DNA of 64,000 bases, from the NCBI GenBank assembly GCA_003342815.1, contig PTEX01000032.1, positions 2,929,302 through 2,993,301 on the forward strand. Reading direction: 5' to 3'. The notes beneath the pieces were generated by a model. It did not search any database and had not been told where the DNA came from. It saw only the letters and a program-made list of their open reading frames with translations. Made by a program: the position numbers and the translations under genes. The DNA is from Eudromia elegans. Its lineage: Eukaryota > Chordata > Aves > Tinamiformes > Tinamidae. This document shows positions 23,101 through 40,908 of the stretch, piece by piece (position 1 is the stretch's first letter; each line of letters begins with the position of its first letter).

Positions 23101-24903
23101 ACGAGCAGTGACATGCACGAGCACAAAGAAGGAGAAGCACCCGGTTGGCACGGACCTGAGAGCCCGGCCTATTTCGCTGTGTCCCCAGAGGCTGATAACC
23201 GCCCCCAGACAGGCTTATGGAAAGGTGTCTTATGTCAATCTGCAGTTGCCAAGCTAGATGCTGACCTTGGGAAAACATCCCACACGGAGGCTGCAATACT
23301 GCGCGCAATCCGCTTCCCACCTCCCGTGCCTTTGATGCCCTGCCATAAAGGAACTTCCCACTGCCGAGTTACGGCACTGCCTGCTCAGTTGCAGCACTCC
23401 CAGCACGTCAAAAATTACATGATGACAACCAAGGAGCGTCCTGAACGCGTTCCTTGCACAGCCCTCCCTACACGTTTCACCTCAAGAGGCTCCTGGTGAG
23501 AGGGGGACATGCACGGCCCCCTCTGCCCCTCGTACAACGTCCCCTGCACCCGCTTCACCTGTGGTGGGTTTGTGGCCAAAGACTCCGTTGAAGAAGGCAG
23601 GCATCCGGATGCTGCCACCGATGTCGGAGCCCACACCGATCACCGAGCAGGCGGCTCCCAGGACACAGCCCTCCCCACCTGCACGGCAGAAGAGACAGCA
23701 AAAGCCCACAGGCTTGTAGACCAGGGTGCCCACGACACAGGAGCGCTGGGGCCGCTTCTCTTCGTGCTGCCACTCACATGCAGAGAGAGACAGGGCGACC
23801 CAGGCCCACGCTGAGGCACAGAGGTCTCACCTGAGCTGCCGCCCACGATGCGCTGCAGGTCGTAGGGGTTGTTGGTCCGCCCGTAGACCCTGTTGCTGGA
23901 CTCGTACCACATGCACAGCTCGCTGCAGTTGGTGACGCCCAGCGGGATGGCGCCCGCCTGCTTCAGCCGTGACACCACGGCGGCGTCTGAGGCGGCGATC
24001 ACGTTGCGGCGGCTCACCAGGCCCGATGTGTTGGGCATCCCTGTGGCGCCGGGATGGGCGAGCAGGGGCAGTGGTTGGTGCTGGCCCCCAGGGATTGCTC
24101 CCAGGGCTCCCAAGGGCAGGGGCGATAGGAAGAATGGCCACAGGGTGCCTGGGTACAAGGGATGCAGAGGGGAGAGGGGAGCCGTTCCCCAACGCCCAGG
24201 GCAGTGTAGGGGCGAGAGCCACTGGCAACGCACCGTGCAGCGCAAAGGCCTCCTTGACCGTGACGGGCACCCCCAGGAAGGGCAGCTTCTCCTCCAGCGC
24301 GTCGCCGTCGGGGCCCTCGGCGAGCAGCTTGTCCACCTGCCGGGCCTCCTCGAGGGCCTCCTCGAACCTGCGGGCGGGAGGCGGCGGGGGCAGCGTGGGG
24401 CAGGCGCGGCCGCGGGGCTGCCCCCGCGCACCTACCTGTCGCAGACCAGCGCGTTGGTGAGCGGGTTGACCTCCCGGTTGCGCTCCACGTAGGCCTCCAG
24501 CACCTCCACGCAGCTCACCTGCGGGCCGAGGGCAGCGTGAGCGCGCAGGCCCCGGCGGGGCCCCCGCGGCGCGGCCCGGCGCGGTGCCCACCTNNNNNNN
24601 NNNNNNNNNNNNNNNNNNNNNNNNNNNNNNNNNNNNNNNNNNNNNNNNNNNNNNNNNNNNNNNNNNNNNNNNNNNNNNNNNNNNNNNNNNNNNNNNNNNN
24701 NNNNNNNNNNNNNNNNNNNNNNNNNNNNNNNNNNNNNNNNNNNNNNNNNNNNNNNNNNNNNNNNNNNNNNNNNNNNNNNNNNNNNNNNNNNNNNNNNNNN
24801 NNNNNNNNNNNNNNNNNNNNNNNNNNNNNNNNNNNNNNNNNNNNNNNNNNNNNNNNNNNNNNNNNNNNNNNNNNNNNNNNNNNNNNNNNNNNNNNNNNNN
24901 NNN
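17127..24903 (-). CDS. FAAH2: Fatty-acid amide hydrolase 2 (5' exon in gap)
   Basis: A membrane-bound serine hydrolase of the amidase-signature family that cleaves fatty-acid amides such as oleamide and anandamide. Exons 2-11 are readable: 24436-24518, 24234-24367, 23831-24040, 23559-23678, 22867-23002, 21644-21761, 20186-20305, 19229-19340, 18157-18351 and 17127-17302. They give 467 residues ending in FGGWVLPGKA. The amidase Lys-Ser-Ser triad is intact: Lys in TVKEAF, Ser in IVGGSSG and Ser in GSDIGGSIR. The match to human FAAH2 is close throughout (for example NCSELCMWYESSN, LLYPSHPTVAPKHH), and it is not FAAH1. Exon 1, which encodes the N-terminal membrane anchor, starts at 24592 reading into the N gap, so the start codon is probably hidden there. 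The eleven-exon layout fits the mammalian gene. No disabling change is seen. Confidence 0.96.
20331..20775 (-). mobile_element. CR1 LINE fragment in a FAAH2 intron, abutting exon 8
   Basis: A minus-oriented CR1 3' fragment: the plus strand starts with ACAGAATCACAG and continues with 'tagagatcatctagtccagt', the signature CR1 tail, then the end of the reverse-transcriptase frame with breaks. Its 3' end lies only about 25 bp from the FAAH2 exon 20186-20305 on the acceptor side. Confidence 0.88.
24594..24903. other. Assembly gap (310 N)
   Basis: An unbroken run of N flanked by very GC-rich sequence. It hides FAAH2 exon 1 and part of the CpG-island promoter. Any open frame that crosses it is an artefact. 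Confidence 1.
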
Positions 24904-25110
24904 GCCCCGGGGCGGGGAGCGCCGCCCCGGCCCGCCCCGCGGCCCTGCGGCGCCCGCCCCCTGCCGCGCCTCAGGAGGCGTCATGGCGGCCCCGTGTAAC
25001 TGTCATGGCGGCCCCCAGCCCGCACGTAACTGTCATGGCGGCCTCCTCCTGTCGGGTCAGCCGTTATGGCGGCCCCCTCCCCTCAGCGTAAGCCGTCGTG
25101 GCGGCCCGCT
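24904..25110. promoter_or_regulatory. CpG-island promoter of FAAH2 with five YY1-like motifs
   Basis: GC-rich sequence upstream of FAAH2 carries ATGGCGGC at 24983, 25005, 25035 and 25066, and GTGGCGGC at 25098. The centres are 22, 30, 31 and 32 bp apart, inside an imperfect tandem repeat (core CTGTCATGGCGGC). ATGGCGGC is the core of the YY1 site (consensus AANATGGCGGC). The minus strand at 24984 also gives an ATG in a strong GCCGCCATG context. That ATG would make exon 1 unusually long for FAAH2, so I do not take it as the start. Confidence 0.55.
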
Positions 25111-28103
25111 CATCTAAACTGTCCTGTTCGCCCCTTCCCCTTAGGTAAACGGCAGCCCCCTGCCGTCATGCGAGCTGTCGTGGGGTCTCCCTCCCCTCAG
25201 TGCGGACCATCGTGATGGGCCCCTTCCTGCACATAAACTGTCACGGTCCCCCCGTCCCCTCATGTACTCCTCACATACCCATCAAAGTTACAAGGATTGG
25301 TGATGTTGGGGGAAAAAAAGGGAAAGGAAAGGAAAAGGAGTCAAAAAATAAAGGGAAAAAGAGGACCTGGAGAACGGGCTGTGAGTCAGGACTTGTCACG
25401 GCTCAACCCCTGCACCCCTGCAGCCGCACGGCCAGATTGCTGCGGCTCGGGATTTACCGGGGCTTTACCGGGGCTCCGTGCAAGCCCCTGCACCCACTGC
25501 TGCTTTCCAGAGCTACGGCAGCAACGGAGCCAGGGCAAAACCCCCCCTGCCTCCTAAACATCGCGTGTTGCTGGTCAGGGCAGAATTATTCCCACTCTGT
25601 GAGGCGGATCTGCCGGTTGTTCCTTGTCAGGTTCTTCACAGAAGCCAATAGACACTTGGAGGCAAAACTGCTCCTGCCCCGGGTCTCTGCTTCCCTCCGC
25701 AGCCCAGGAGCTTGAGACCTCCTGCACGGCCCGGCTCGGCGCTCCTGTTTGCAGTGCAGAGCCTCTCCTTTAATCCTTGGCAGCTTTCAGGAGCAGCGCT
25801 TTGAAATCCGTCACAGATTAGCTGACGTAGTTACGGCCCGAGCCCCTCGGATCCCCGCTAATCACCGCACGGCAGCTCCTACCCTTTCCCGTTAGGTCAA
25901 GCAGGAGAGCTGTGCCAGAAGAACAGCTAGCCCAGACCACGGGAATACAAAACAAAGCTCAGCCGAGCTTCATTTCCACAAAAACTGGGAATCCTGGGCT
26001 AGCTCGTGCTCTAGAGCCGAAGTATCGGTAAGCCGAAGATTAAAGTTACGACTGTACTTCATTTAGCAGAAGCAAACAAGCAAGCACGCTAGGAAGCCAG
26101 GTATTTCCGGATTAAATAAATAACCAAATAAATAAAAAAGCAGCCAAGAGCAAGAGGGTTGAGAATATGCAATGAAGCTCACGCATCCCAACCTGCTCCG
26201 CCACTTTATGATAAGGAACATGATCTAGTTGGAAGAAAACCACGGTTTGTACATCTTGACCTTATGCCAGTCATTGTCCTCAGTCATTTCATTAGAGCCT
26301 AGGGCTCATAAATAAAGAAACAGATAAAAGATTAGCAAGAATAAATGGAAATTGGAGCGGTTCTGCTGCCTCTACTTATGTGTGTTGTAACTACTGGTTA
26401 AGCAGGAAACCATGAAATGCACTGAGCCTCAGAGGCAGGGCTGGCGGAGAGCAAGGAGACAGACTCTGATCGAAGGTTTCGTGTTCTGGTTATCTTCACC
26501 AAATTCCTCAGGCTCTTCTGGATTTTTTCACCAAATAAAAATTTGGAGGGTGGAATGCCTTGACCACAGAATATTTTCCCTTGCAAAACAAGTAATTTTA
26601 AAGCTTATTTTTAAAAAAGGCTTCAAAACTAAACTATTGGTATGGAATAATGGTGAGGAGGGGGTACAGAGAAGGGCTGCTTAAAATTTCATGTTTAAAC
26701 ACAAGGCTTCAACCCAGAAATTCCTGCTGACTCCCAATATTTAGGAATTGCTACATCTCACTCCACGCAGTGACTAAGAGGGAGTGTGAGGCAGCAAATC
26801 ACTATGAGTGGGAAGAGCAAGGATTAATTTCATGATCTACAATTTTAATAATAGGAACTGGATGAGAAAATAAATTTATAGGAGCTTCCTCCGAGCCTGC
26901 TTTTGACTAGAGCCAGCCCTGAGCTGTGCTGTGTTCTGCGTTTCCATTCCTTGTCTAGCAGTCACAGAAGGCAGACTGTTTTGCCCAATGCAAGGTATTT
27001 GCACGGCCTGTGGTTATCAGCATTATGGAAACCATGCATTTCCCCAGGAAACGTCACTCGTGCTCTCACACAGCACATTGATTGCCTACAGTGGTGTCCC
27101 AAAACCACACGATGGGGCTGTTGGTTTGTGTCCTCTGCACCAGAAACCTGCTAAGGCAGCTTCATCTGCAAGATTGGCCTCAGTCTGTCAGTGTTAAAAC
27201 ACAGAGGTCAGAAAAAAGCAATTGCATCAAAACATGTGGAGGCCAAATCTGGGAGAGCCTAACGCAGGTCAAATGATGAGCTTTTCCTACGCTGTCATGG
27301 ACTGATTTATAGTTATTGCTTCCTCAGGAGCCTGACTGGAAGATTCCCTGCTAGCACTGCAGTTTCATGCTGATACTGACTATCTGTTGTGAGCACACAG
27401 GGTTTTGAAAAAAACAGGGCTTTGAAATTGCTCCATAAATCCTATCCCCACAGCTCCAGACACAGGAAGGCTGCGCTGAAGCAGAGAGGACTTCACAGGA
27501 ACTTTTGTCTGCTCAGAAGGTGCAGAGCTGCTTAGCAGTGAGGGTCCGTGGGAACACAGAAGAGCCTTTTGAAGTATGAGCTAAGAACTGGCAAGTACCT
27601 CCTCAACAAGGCCAGTTTGCAGCTGACTGGAGGTGCAAGTTATGAAAAGCTTCAGAAAGAGCTTCAGCTGAGCGAGATAGAAGTCTAAATCCAGTCCAGG
27701 CACTCTCACCCCACCAAATTCTGCTCCCTCCTCTCATGGGTTTTGGCAAGACAGCTCCTGCAGAGACACTTCTCCCAGTGTTAGAGCAGTTTCACTGCTC
27801 CCATTGGTGTTGGCAGCACCATTGAGCCCCCATGAACTGGTCTCCAGATTTCTCTATCGTGGATTGCTTTGACCAAGATTGAAAATAAAACTGGGCTTGG
27901 AAGGCTTGGGCAGTTTGCCATAACCACTTGTCTCATCTGCTGCATATGCTTTGTCCAAGGAACAAAATTTGCAGTTCCTGCTTCTATATATCCCAGACCT
28001 TTTCACCCCCAACCTCTCTTCCCAACTGCGAGCCACAAAGTGACCTGATGCTTTAAAGATCTCCAAAAGAAAATACGCATGCAGAGTGAGGCAGGCTCTT
28101 TCA
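25111..28103. other. Intergenic, no gene seen
   Basis: The first 200 bp continue the degenerate GTCATG-type repeat. A purine tract lies near 25310-25345 and A/T-rich unique sequence follows. No splice-supported open frame or recognisable repeat family was found. Confidence 0.45.
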
Positions 28104-28109
28104 TTTATT
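28104..28109 (-). terminator. Poly-A signal of the TMEM47-like gene
   Basis: AATAAA on the minus strand, about 195 nt beyond the TAG at 28303-28305. Confidence 0.5.
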
Positions 28110-28302
28110 CTTCTCAGCATCACAACACAGTCTGCAGGGTGCAGCCACCAAAACCAAAACCAGGAGCTCTCAGCCCTGCACCAGGCTTCCCCGGGACCTT
28201 CTTTCTCAGCTCATGTGCACAGATACCCCCATTCGCATGTTACAGATTTCCAGGTTGCTATAAAGACAGTCCAGCCACGTGATGTGGCCAGCTCTAACCC
28301 CC

Positions 28303-34037
<5,735 letters not shown>

Positions 34038-34339
34038 CCTTGCAGCCAGGGCACTCAGAGCGAAGCCGCTGGGTGCTCTCACTCGGCGCAACCCCTGCTG
34101 CCCTGCAGCGCGGTGAGAGCAGAGCAGAGCAGCGAGCGGGGCGGCGCGGGCAGCGCGGAGGGGGCAGCTCCGCTCCGCTGCGGTGCCGCGAGCCTCGCGC
34201 TCCTGGTGGACGCGGTGGACTCAGCAGCTGCCTGCGTGCCGGCTGCTCCAGCGCCGCCGCGCACACCCTCCCCTTGCCCCCCTCCCCAGACCGTTTGGCA
34301 AGGCGCCAGGCCCCGGCTGGCTCCCCAGCTCCTTGTTAA

Positions 34340-36980
34340 AACACACTTGGGCTGTGCAGCCCACCTCGACAGGAGCTGGGCTGTCCTGTGGCAGGCATCC
34401 CCCTCTCTCCTGCAGCCACATCCTCCGCAGGGATGCAGGAGCGTGCCCAGGACCATGCACGGGGGCTTGTGCAGCCCTCCTGGAGCTCAGTGGGATGCGC
34501 ACAGGGCCCGGTGCTGCCGTCTAACCTGGCTCCAGCTTCCAGGGTCCAGTAAGCACAGCAAACGGCCCCCAGCTCTGTCCTGGACCGTCCGGTGGTGGAG
34601 GAGGAGAGGGGACACTCAGACTCCGGAGGTGAAGCTAGGGGGAACTCGGGAATAGCGAGTACCACTGGCTTTCCCAGACCAGATTTCTCAAGCGTGTCTG
34701 CTGCCTTAGAAATGTCACCACTATCTGGCACAGAGGGAGATGAACTCCTGGAAACCTCTTTACTGGACCTGGCTTTGCAGCCAGGGGCCTCCATAGGGTT
34801 AAGAGCAGCAGCTTTGGCCCCCTGCCAGCCTGCAGCATATTTCACAGGCCACAGTGCACCATTCCCATCTGCTCACAACAGAATGCAGCCTTCAAGACAG
34901 CACCATTTGGTGAACTGCCTACCACAGACCACAATTTGGGGAAAGACTTCCAGGTTTTCCAGAGACTCGAGCATTCCCAGGCAGCTCCCGCAGCTCTGCC
35001 GGGCAGGGCTGGTGAAGGCATCGCTGCTGCTGAGCTTGGCAAAGGCCGAGATGTGCCTGGGTAAAGCCACGGCATGCGCCGGCCTTGAGCACCTTGCTGG
35101 GGTCCCTCTGGATCCTGCAGGACACACTGGTATCAGGGAAAGCCAGGGAAGGGAAGAGCAGCGTGGGAACACGTGGGTTGAAACCTGCTCAAGACCACTG
35201 TTTTCTTCAAAATTATTCTACCCACTAACCCTCTCCACTATGATACAGTCAGTTAATCCACTCAAGTGCCATAGCTCTTCATTTAAAGGCCACCCTCTAG
35301 TCCCTTTTGGGTTCAGATAAATTCATGCCACCAATATCAAGGTGGCAATAAATAACAATATAGTTTAATATTAACATTATGAGCATAGGATGCAACATCC
35401 GTCCCAGAACGCTGGTAGCTTCTGCTGACCAGCATTTATGGATATCTCCATCCTTCATCCAGTAAAACTGACTTCAACTTCTGCTAACCAAATTGGTTCA
35501 TTATTGCCATATATAATTTTTACTGATTTTTTTCCAAGTGTTTTCCAGCCTCGGTATTTTGATTGAGAAAGCTGTCTAGATGATAAGTTACTCCAAATAC
35601 TACCCATGTATTAAAACATGCGAAATAGCACATTTACTTTTGGTCATATGAGAAGTTGTCCAGCAAGTCTGATCAGTGATTTCCTCAAAACCACATGTCA
35701 CATCACAACAGCAAAGGTTGCTTTGAAATTCCCATGACGAGGTATCATCACCTTTTTGTGCAAGAGAAGACACCTAGCTAGGTCTTGAACCCAATCCAAG
35801 CCTCAGTTCTGGTGCATTTGCTCCCTCTAGTGTCTACAGCACCCCATACTCCTTTTTTTTTTTAAATGAATCCTCCATCCCTGAGTTGGATGTTTAACCA
35901 CAGCTTCACCTCAAAGACTTCGGTTTTGACTTGTGTTTTAACAGAAATTTGTGCAGCTGCTAACATGAACCCCTTGTCTATAGGGGTTCATTCCCATGGG
36001 GGTTTATTGCTTAATTACCTGACTTACGACCAATGAATAGATTCACTCTTGTGCAACCGTAGTTTTAGTAGCTGGTTCCATCTTTCCACTGCCCCATTCC
36101 TCCGAGGTCAGTGCGGTGGCTGCAAAGCCTATTGCGCTGCCTTTGAAGCTCACCAACCGTGCATTTCTTCACTCTGCAGACAGGATCCGTCACCACATCG
36201 CATCTCTCTGAGGAAAAACACCAAATCACTGGCTTAAACCAGCAGCTGCAGCTCGAGTGGGGCACACGTCCCCTCTATCTACTATCTCCAGTGCTAGAAA
36301 GGCCCCACGCAGGAGCAAACACAGGCAAGTGCTCAAGCGATGACGACAGATCAGTCCTTCTGGGGCAACGCTGTTTTAGCAAACTTAACGTAGTTGTCCC
36401 CCAAAGTCTGCCCCACACTCCACCCTGCTGAACTCTTGAACTAAATAAATAAAAAGGCTTTTTAGAGCTGTAGAAGAGCTGCAGCTCCGGGACGCACCTC
36501 GCGCTGTCAGCACCCCGGCCGGGACGTGCGTGGGCTCGTGCCTGTTGCGACGTGCCCCGCGAGCGCAGACGCTGCCTCGCGGCCCGTTCGGAGCACAAGG
36601 GCACGAGAGGGGTCAGCGGTGCCCACGGAGGAGGACCCTGCTGGCAGCTTTTCCTGCGGCAAGTCAGGCGGACAGGGGCAGAGCTCGCCGCTCCTGCTGC
36701 CACCCGCGGGGCCACCAAGGCCCGGGGGAGCCCCACAGGCCGCGGGTGACGCCGACACGTTTGGAAGGGCGGGCTGCGACCCGGCCTAGTCACTGCGGTG
36801 GTGCCCGGACCTGCCCCGCTCCTGCCGGGGGGGTTTGCAAACCAGTTTCGCTTGGCTTTACTCTCCAGCAGGACGGGAAGCCCCTGCCCGCTTCCCGGGG
36901 ATAAACCTCGGGCAGGGCGGCACCTCCCGGGCTCCCTTCCCGCGGCCAGCAGAGCCTGCAGGAGGGCGCTCGGTGCGGCC
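34340..36980. other. Intergenic, no gene supported
   Basis: This stretch lies between the divergent promoters of the TMEM47-like gene (leftward) and the plus-strand Ig gene. A 242-codon open frame at 34592-35320 has no family match and no splice context. The middle part (35300-36050) is A/T-rich and closed in all frames. Confidence 0.45.
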
Positions 36981-37019
36981 CGCTCCGCTTAGGGTAGAAC
37001 GCGCTCCCGAAGGCGCCCA

Positions 37020-37321
37020 GAGAGGCCCCCCGAGCTCAGGACGTTCCGTTGGAGGCGCGGCCCCCGCAACGGCTCCCGCACCGCCGCCGCCGCTTCCCCC
37101 GACCCTCGCGCTCCGGTTCGGTCCGATCGGGCCCGGCGGAGGCGGATGGGCGGGGCCTCGCCGCGCCCTCCCGCCCGCCTCCCCGTCCCGTCCGCGCCGC
37201 GCAGTCCCCGCCGGAGCGAGGTGAGGCCGCGCCGGGACGGGACGGGACGGGACGGGAGGGGCGCCGCCGGTGGCGGGGCTCGAACCGCCGCCGCTGACGC
37301 GCGTGTGCCCCTTGCCCGCAG
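37020..37321 (+). promoter_or_regulatory. CpG-island promoter and untranslated exon of the plus-strand Ig gene
   Basis: Dense CpG sequence with a GGGAC pentamer repeat (37234-37258). A GAG|gtgagg donor at 37220/37221 and a pyrimidine-rich CCCGCAG acceptor ending at 37321, directly before the ATG, suggest a noncoding first exon and a first intron of only about 100 bp. Confidence 0.5.
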
Positions 37322-40300
37322 ATGAGCGCGCGCTGCCCGTTGCTGCTGCTGCTGCTGCTGGTGGCGTGCGGAGCCGGCGCGGCCAGAGCCCGGAGCGCCA
37401 TCACAGGCAAGTGGCGCCGCCACGGCCCCTGCCCCGCGGGTGCTGCCCCCGCTGCCGTGCGCGCCGCGGTAAAACGTGTCCCCGCGTGTCGGGAGCGGCA
37501 GCGGGGACCGCGAGGCGCTGGGCTGCGAGCGCTCGGAGCGGCGCGGCTGTCCCTGGCTGCGTGCTGTGAAGCGGAGTGGCCGCGGTTTCCAGGCCTGGGA
37601 CACGGAGGGAATTTGTAGTCAGCGCGCGGCTACTTCCCTGCGTGGCTCCATACGGCTGTGCCACAGCTTGTCCCACAAGTGACCGCGCGCGTCCTGCCCT
37701 GCTCGTAGGCGCGCTGAGCCGGGAGCGGGCTGATACTGCCAGAGTAACACCCCTGTTCTCCTAGTAACATCCGTAGGCGCTCGTAACGGCGTGCGTTTCC
37801 CTCGGCAGCGCAAACGCTTCCGCCCTGCTACTCGGCGAGCCTGAGCCCCACGTCGGGGAGGCTCGTGTCGGCCGTGGGCTGCACGGTGCTGCTGGCGCCG
37901 CCGCCGCTCAACGCCAGCGCCATCGTGTTCTGGGAGTTCAGGAGCGGCCCGCGCGAGGAGGTCATCCTGAGCTACTACGTGGGCAAGCCCGTGAACACCG
38001 CGTCGGCCTACAGAAACCGCACGGCGTTCAACGAGACGGATTTCTCCCTGCAAATGCTGCTGCAGCTGGAGGACAGTGGAGAGTACCGCTTCCGGACGGC
38101 CTCGCAGGAAACCGACTGGCTCCACGTGGAAGTTATTGGTGAGCGGCCCTGGTGGCTTGGGTGGTGCCTCCGTGGCGTTGTTCTTAGGTTAACGCTGCCG
38201 AGTTTTGGAGTAGCCAGCAGTGCGCGCTGTCAGTCACAGGAAGAGGCAGAGGTATCTGTGAGATACTCCGAGGAAATGTAGTTGAAATTTAAACTTTAAG
38301 GCACAGACCTTGAACTGAAGCGAGGTACAGCCCCGGTGAATGGAGCTATGTGTGGGTACCAAGAGCTGTGGTGTTTAGAGGCTTCCTTTGCACCCTGTGG
38401 GCTGGGCAGAGGTTGGGTAAGACTGCAGGGACAGTCAGACATCACCTTTCTCTGTGTCCTCAGTTTTTGCTGTAGTCCAGCGGACTGTGGAGTAGGGAAG
38501 GGAGTCTTGGAAGTGCAGGTGGACTCTGATCTGGATTCGCTTTTGCACAGAATCACACATATCCCCCATGACTGTCTTTCTCTCAAATCTACTGATGTTT
38601 TCCCCTGAACAGAAATCCTCCCTTGGCGAGTCCTCCCCTAGCACGTGAGCTGCCTCATGGGCTCAGAGCGTCCACACCGAGGGGAGATGGTTCTCATGCC
38701 CTGTGCAGAGGAGGTTTCACCTTGCTTGCCAGCCTTGCAGAGCGAGGCGCGCAGAGAGTTGCTGGAGATGTTGCTGGGTCTGAATGCCCTTCAGCTGATT
38801 TGAGCTGATGCAAATGCACAGAATGGAGTTTGTGGAAATGCCTGAGCCTGTGCAGAGCCCCATTGGTCTCCTTGGACTTAGGGACATTCACATCAGTTAA
38901 TTAGAAGCAGCCCTAGGCTTGCAAACTCTATGAAGCAATCTCTTGAGTAGCTGAATAGGAAGGTGCTCTAGTTCTGCCATCGAGGAAGGGAGCAGGTGAA
39001 TGCTGATAGTTGTTCCACGTCTTGCAGAACCACTGCCTGTGCCTGAAATCATGGGCAACAGCTCTGTGAGAGCAGGCGATGACACTAAACTGATCTGCAG
39101 CATCTCAGAAGGCATAGTAGATTCCTACTGGTGGAGGAAGAACGGGGTGCTGCTTCTAGCGAGTGACCATTTCCAGTTTCTTCATAACAACACATTGCAC
39201 ATCACCGAAGTGACAATGAATGACAGCGGCTACTACACCTGCGTGGTCCGCAACAAAGTGAGCGAGAATGAAGCCTCCTTCCTGCTTCATGTTCAGCGTA
39301 AGTGGGTGCTTCCTCCTGCTCTCTGGGAAGGGAAACCCAGGAAACAACCAAGTGACAGGCCCAGGTCTGGGTGACCATGTCAAATCTAAAGCTTTCCCCC
39401 TAAAAAAGAAAGGTCACCTCTTCCGTCAAGAAGAGTTTCACAGCTTTCCCCTCCATAAGTCCACTGTTGTCTCCCCATCCCCAAATGCAACTCTCAGCTC
39501 CCTGAATTAGTGGAAATGAGTGGTGGGAATCATGGGGCTTGGGAGGGCAAATGCCACCCATGTTCTGTGTATTTCTTTGCTCTGAGTGTAGCTGCCCAGT
39601 GGCAAGTTTTTGCTTGAAGGGGGTGGATAGGGAGTAAATTCAGTCTGGCTACAAAGACTAGGAGTTGTCTCTCTTGCAGATCATGCAAACGTGGTCTTGC
39701 CTGTGATGATGGCGTGCGTTATCGTTGGCTCTCTGATAGGTGAGTGTTGGGATTCCCTCTTACCCCTGGCTTTTGGCCTTGTCACTCAAGAAGGGATGAG
39801 TGAAGGTGGAGCAGGGATGTCTTGATGCATGGTGGCCTCCCTGGCTGGCCTCTGCCTCTGTATGGGACATGCTGCAGAAAGATGTAGCTTTTCTAGTAAA
39901 AAACCTTTTGTGTTCTTTGATTTTTCTCTGGAAACAAATAATTTCGTTCCCACAGTGTCACACTCTCTGTTTCTTTCCTTTGCCTCTCTGTTTTGGGTAC
40001 TGAGGGGGAGAAACTCCTGCATGTCCAGAACAGGCCCATTAATATATTTTACCTTCCTTATCTGGGCAAAACTGCCTCTGAGTTCCCATGGACCCTGTCT
40101 GACTGATGAATGTCCCCCATCCCTTCTAGGGTAAAAGCAGATTAGGTCCCTCAATGTGGTCTGCTGCTGATTTCTGCCTGCAGAAGGGAAGCGTGCTTCC
40201 TGACTCAGTGGGCCTGTTTTCCTTCCTTTTTTGGAGCTGGAGAGCACTTTTTTTTCCAGCCTATCTCTAGGACCTAGTAAAGTTTCTCAGATTGCCAACA

Positions 40301-40908
40301 GCAAACTTGAAAAAAAAGTGAAATGCGTTAGTCAGGACCAGAGAAAAGACTCTGCAGGTTTAAAATAGATGTAGGAAGTTCTCTGTAGCTGATTTGTATT
40401 CATTTTTTACTTTTGGATTTTTTTTTTCTATATAATCACCCCAAGCATTGCATAGGTGCTGGGAAAGCTGCCCCGAGTGCTTCTGTTCCCATCCTCCCCC
40501 TGGCCACCCCCCTCACACCTGCTCACCCATGGCCAAAATTGGTGTCTGGCTCCGTTCCCTGGCCTTTCGCAGGGGTAGATACCAGCCCGAGACCGGGGCC
40601 AAGCAGATTTCTGCTGCTGTCCATAGACATGAGCACAGGGTTCCTCAAGACCAAAGGGTCGAATACCAACCAGCTTCCTGCAGGCAGTGACCCTGTGCCA
40701 GGGAGCGCTGACAGTGCCCAGCTCCCTGCTTGAAGTGTCCTGGTTGAGTGTTGCTACCCAAGAAGAAGAGGTGCCTGCTGCTTCTTCCTTTGGGAAGTGG
40801 TGTCTGACAACCGTCTCTAGAGTGTCTGATGGAGCCAATGAGTGGTTTCTTCCCAGGTGTTTTCGTGTGGTGTAGGAGGAGGGGACGCTTTTATCGCTGT
40901 GTCCGTAG
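37322..40908 (+). CDS. Two-Ig-domain, single-span receptor, CD2/HEPACAM-like (3' end uncertain)
   Basis: Exons 37322-37406, 37809-38138, 39028-39297, 39680-39739 and 40857-40908 encode about 265 residues. Exon 1 is a leucine-rich signal peptide (MSARCPLLLLLLLVACG). Exon 2 is a V-like domain with several N-glycosylation sites and no canonical second cysteine (GEYRFR where YxC is expected), as in CD2/SLAM and HEPACAM first domains. Exon 3 is a C2 domain with LICSISEG, WWRKNG and DSGYYTC. Exons 4 and 5 split one transmembrane helix (VVLPVMMACVIVGSLI, then GVFVW) followed by a basic CRRRGRFYR tail. The first coding intron has a GC donor (AG|gcaagt). A possible last exon at 41734 adds only a few residues before TGA at 41744-41746. 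The role is probably cell adhesion or immune-cell recognition, by family. Confidence 0.8.

Noticed and set aside
23827-24984. A 385-codon minus-strand frame through the N gap starting at an ATG in strong context
   Set aside because: It reads through N bases and introns. The true FAAH2 exons inside it use other frames and have clear splice sites.
25200-25715. A 171-codon plus-strand frame next to the FAAH2 CpG island, a possible divergent gene
   Set aside because: Its lysine-rich part comes from a purine tract and the rest has no recognisable pattern or splice sites.
34592-35320. A 242-codon plus-strand open frame
   Set aside because: No domain, no signal peptide, no conserved motif, and composition like its surroundings. 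Most likely chance in GC-rich intergenic sequence.
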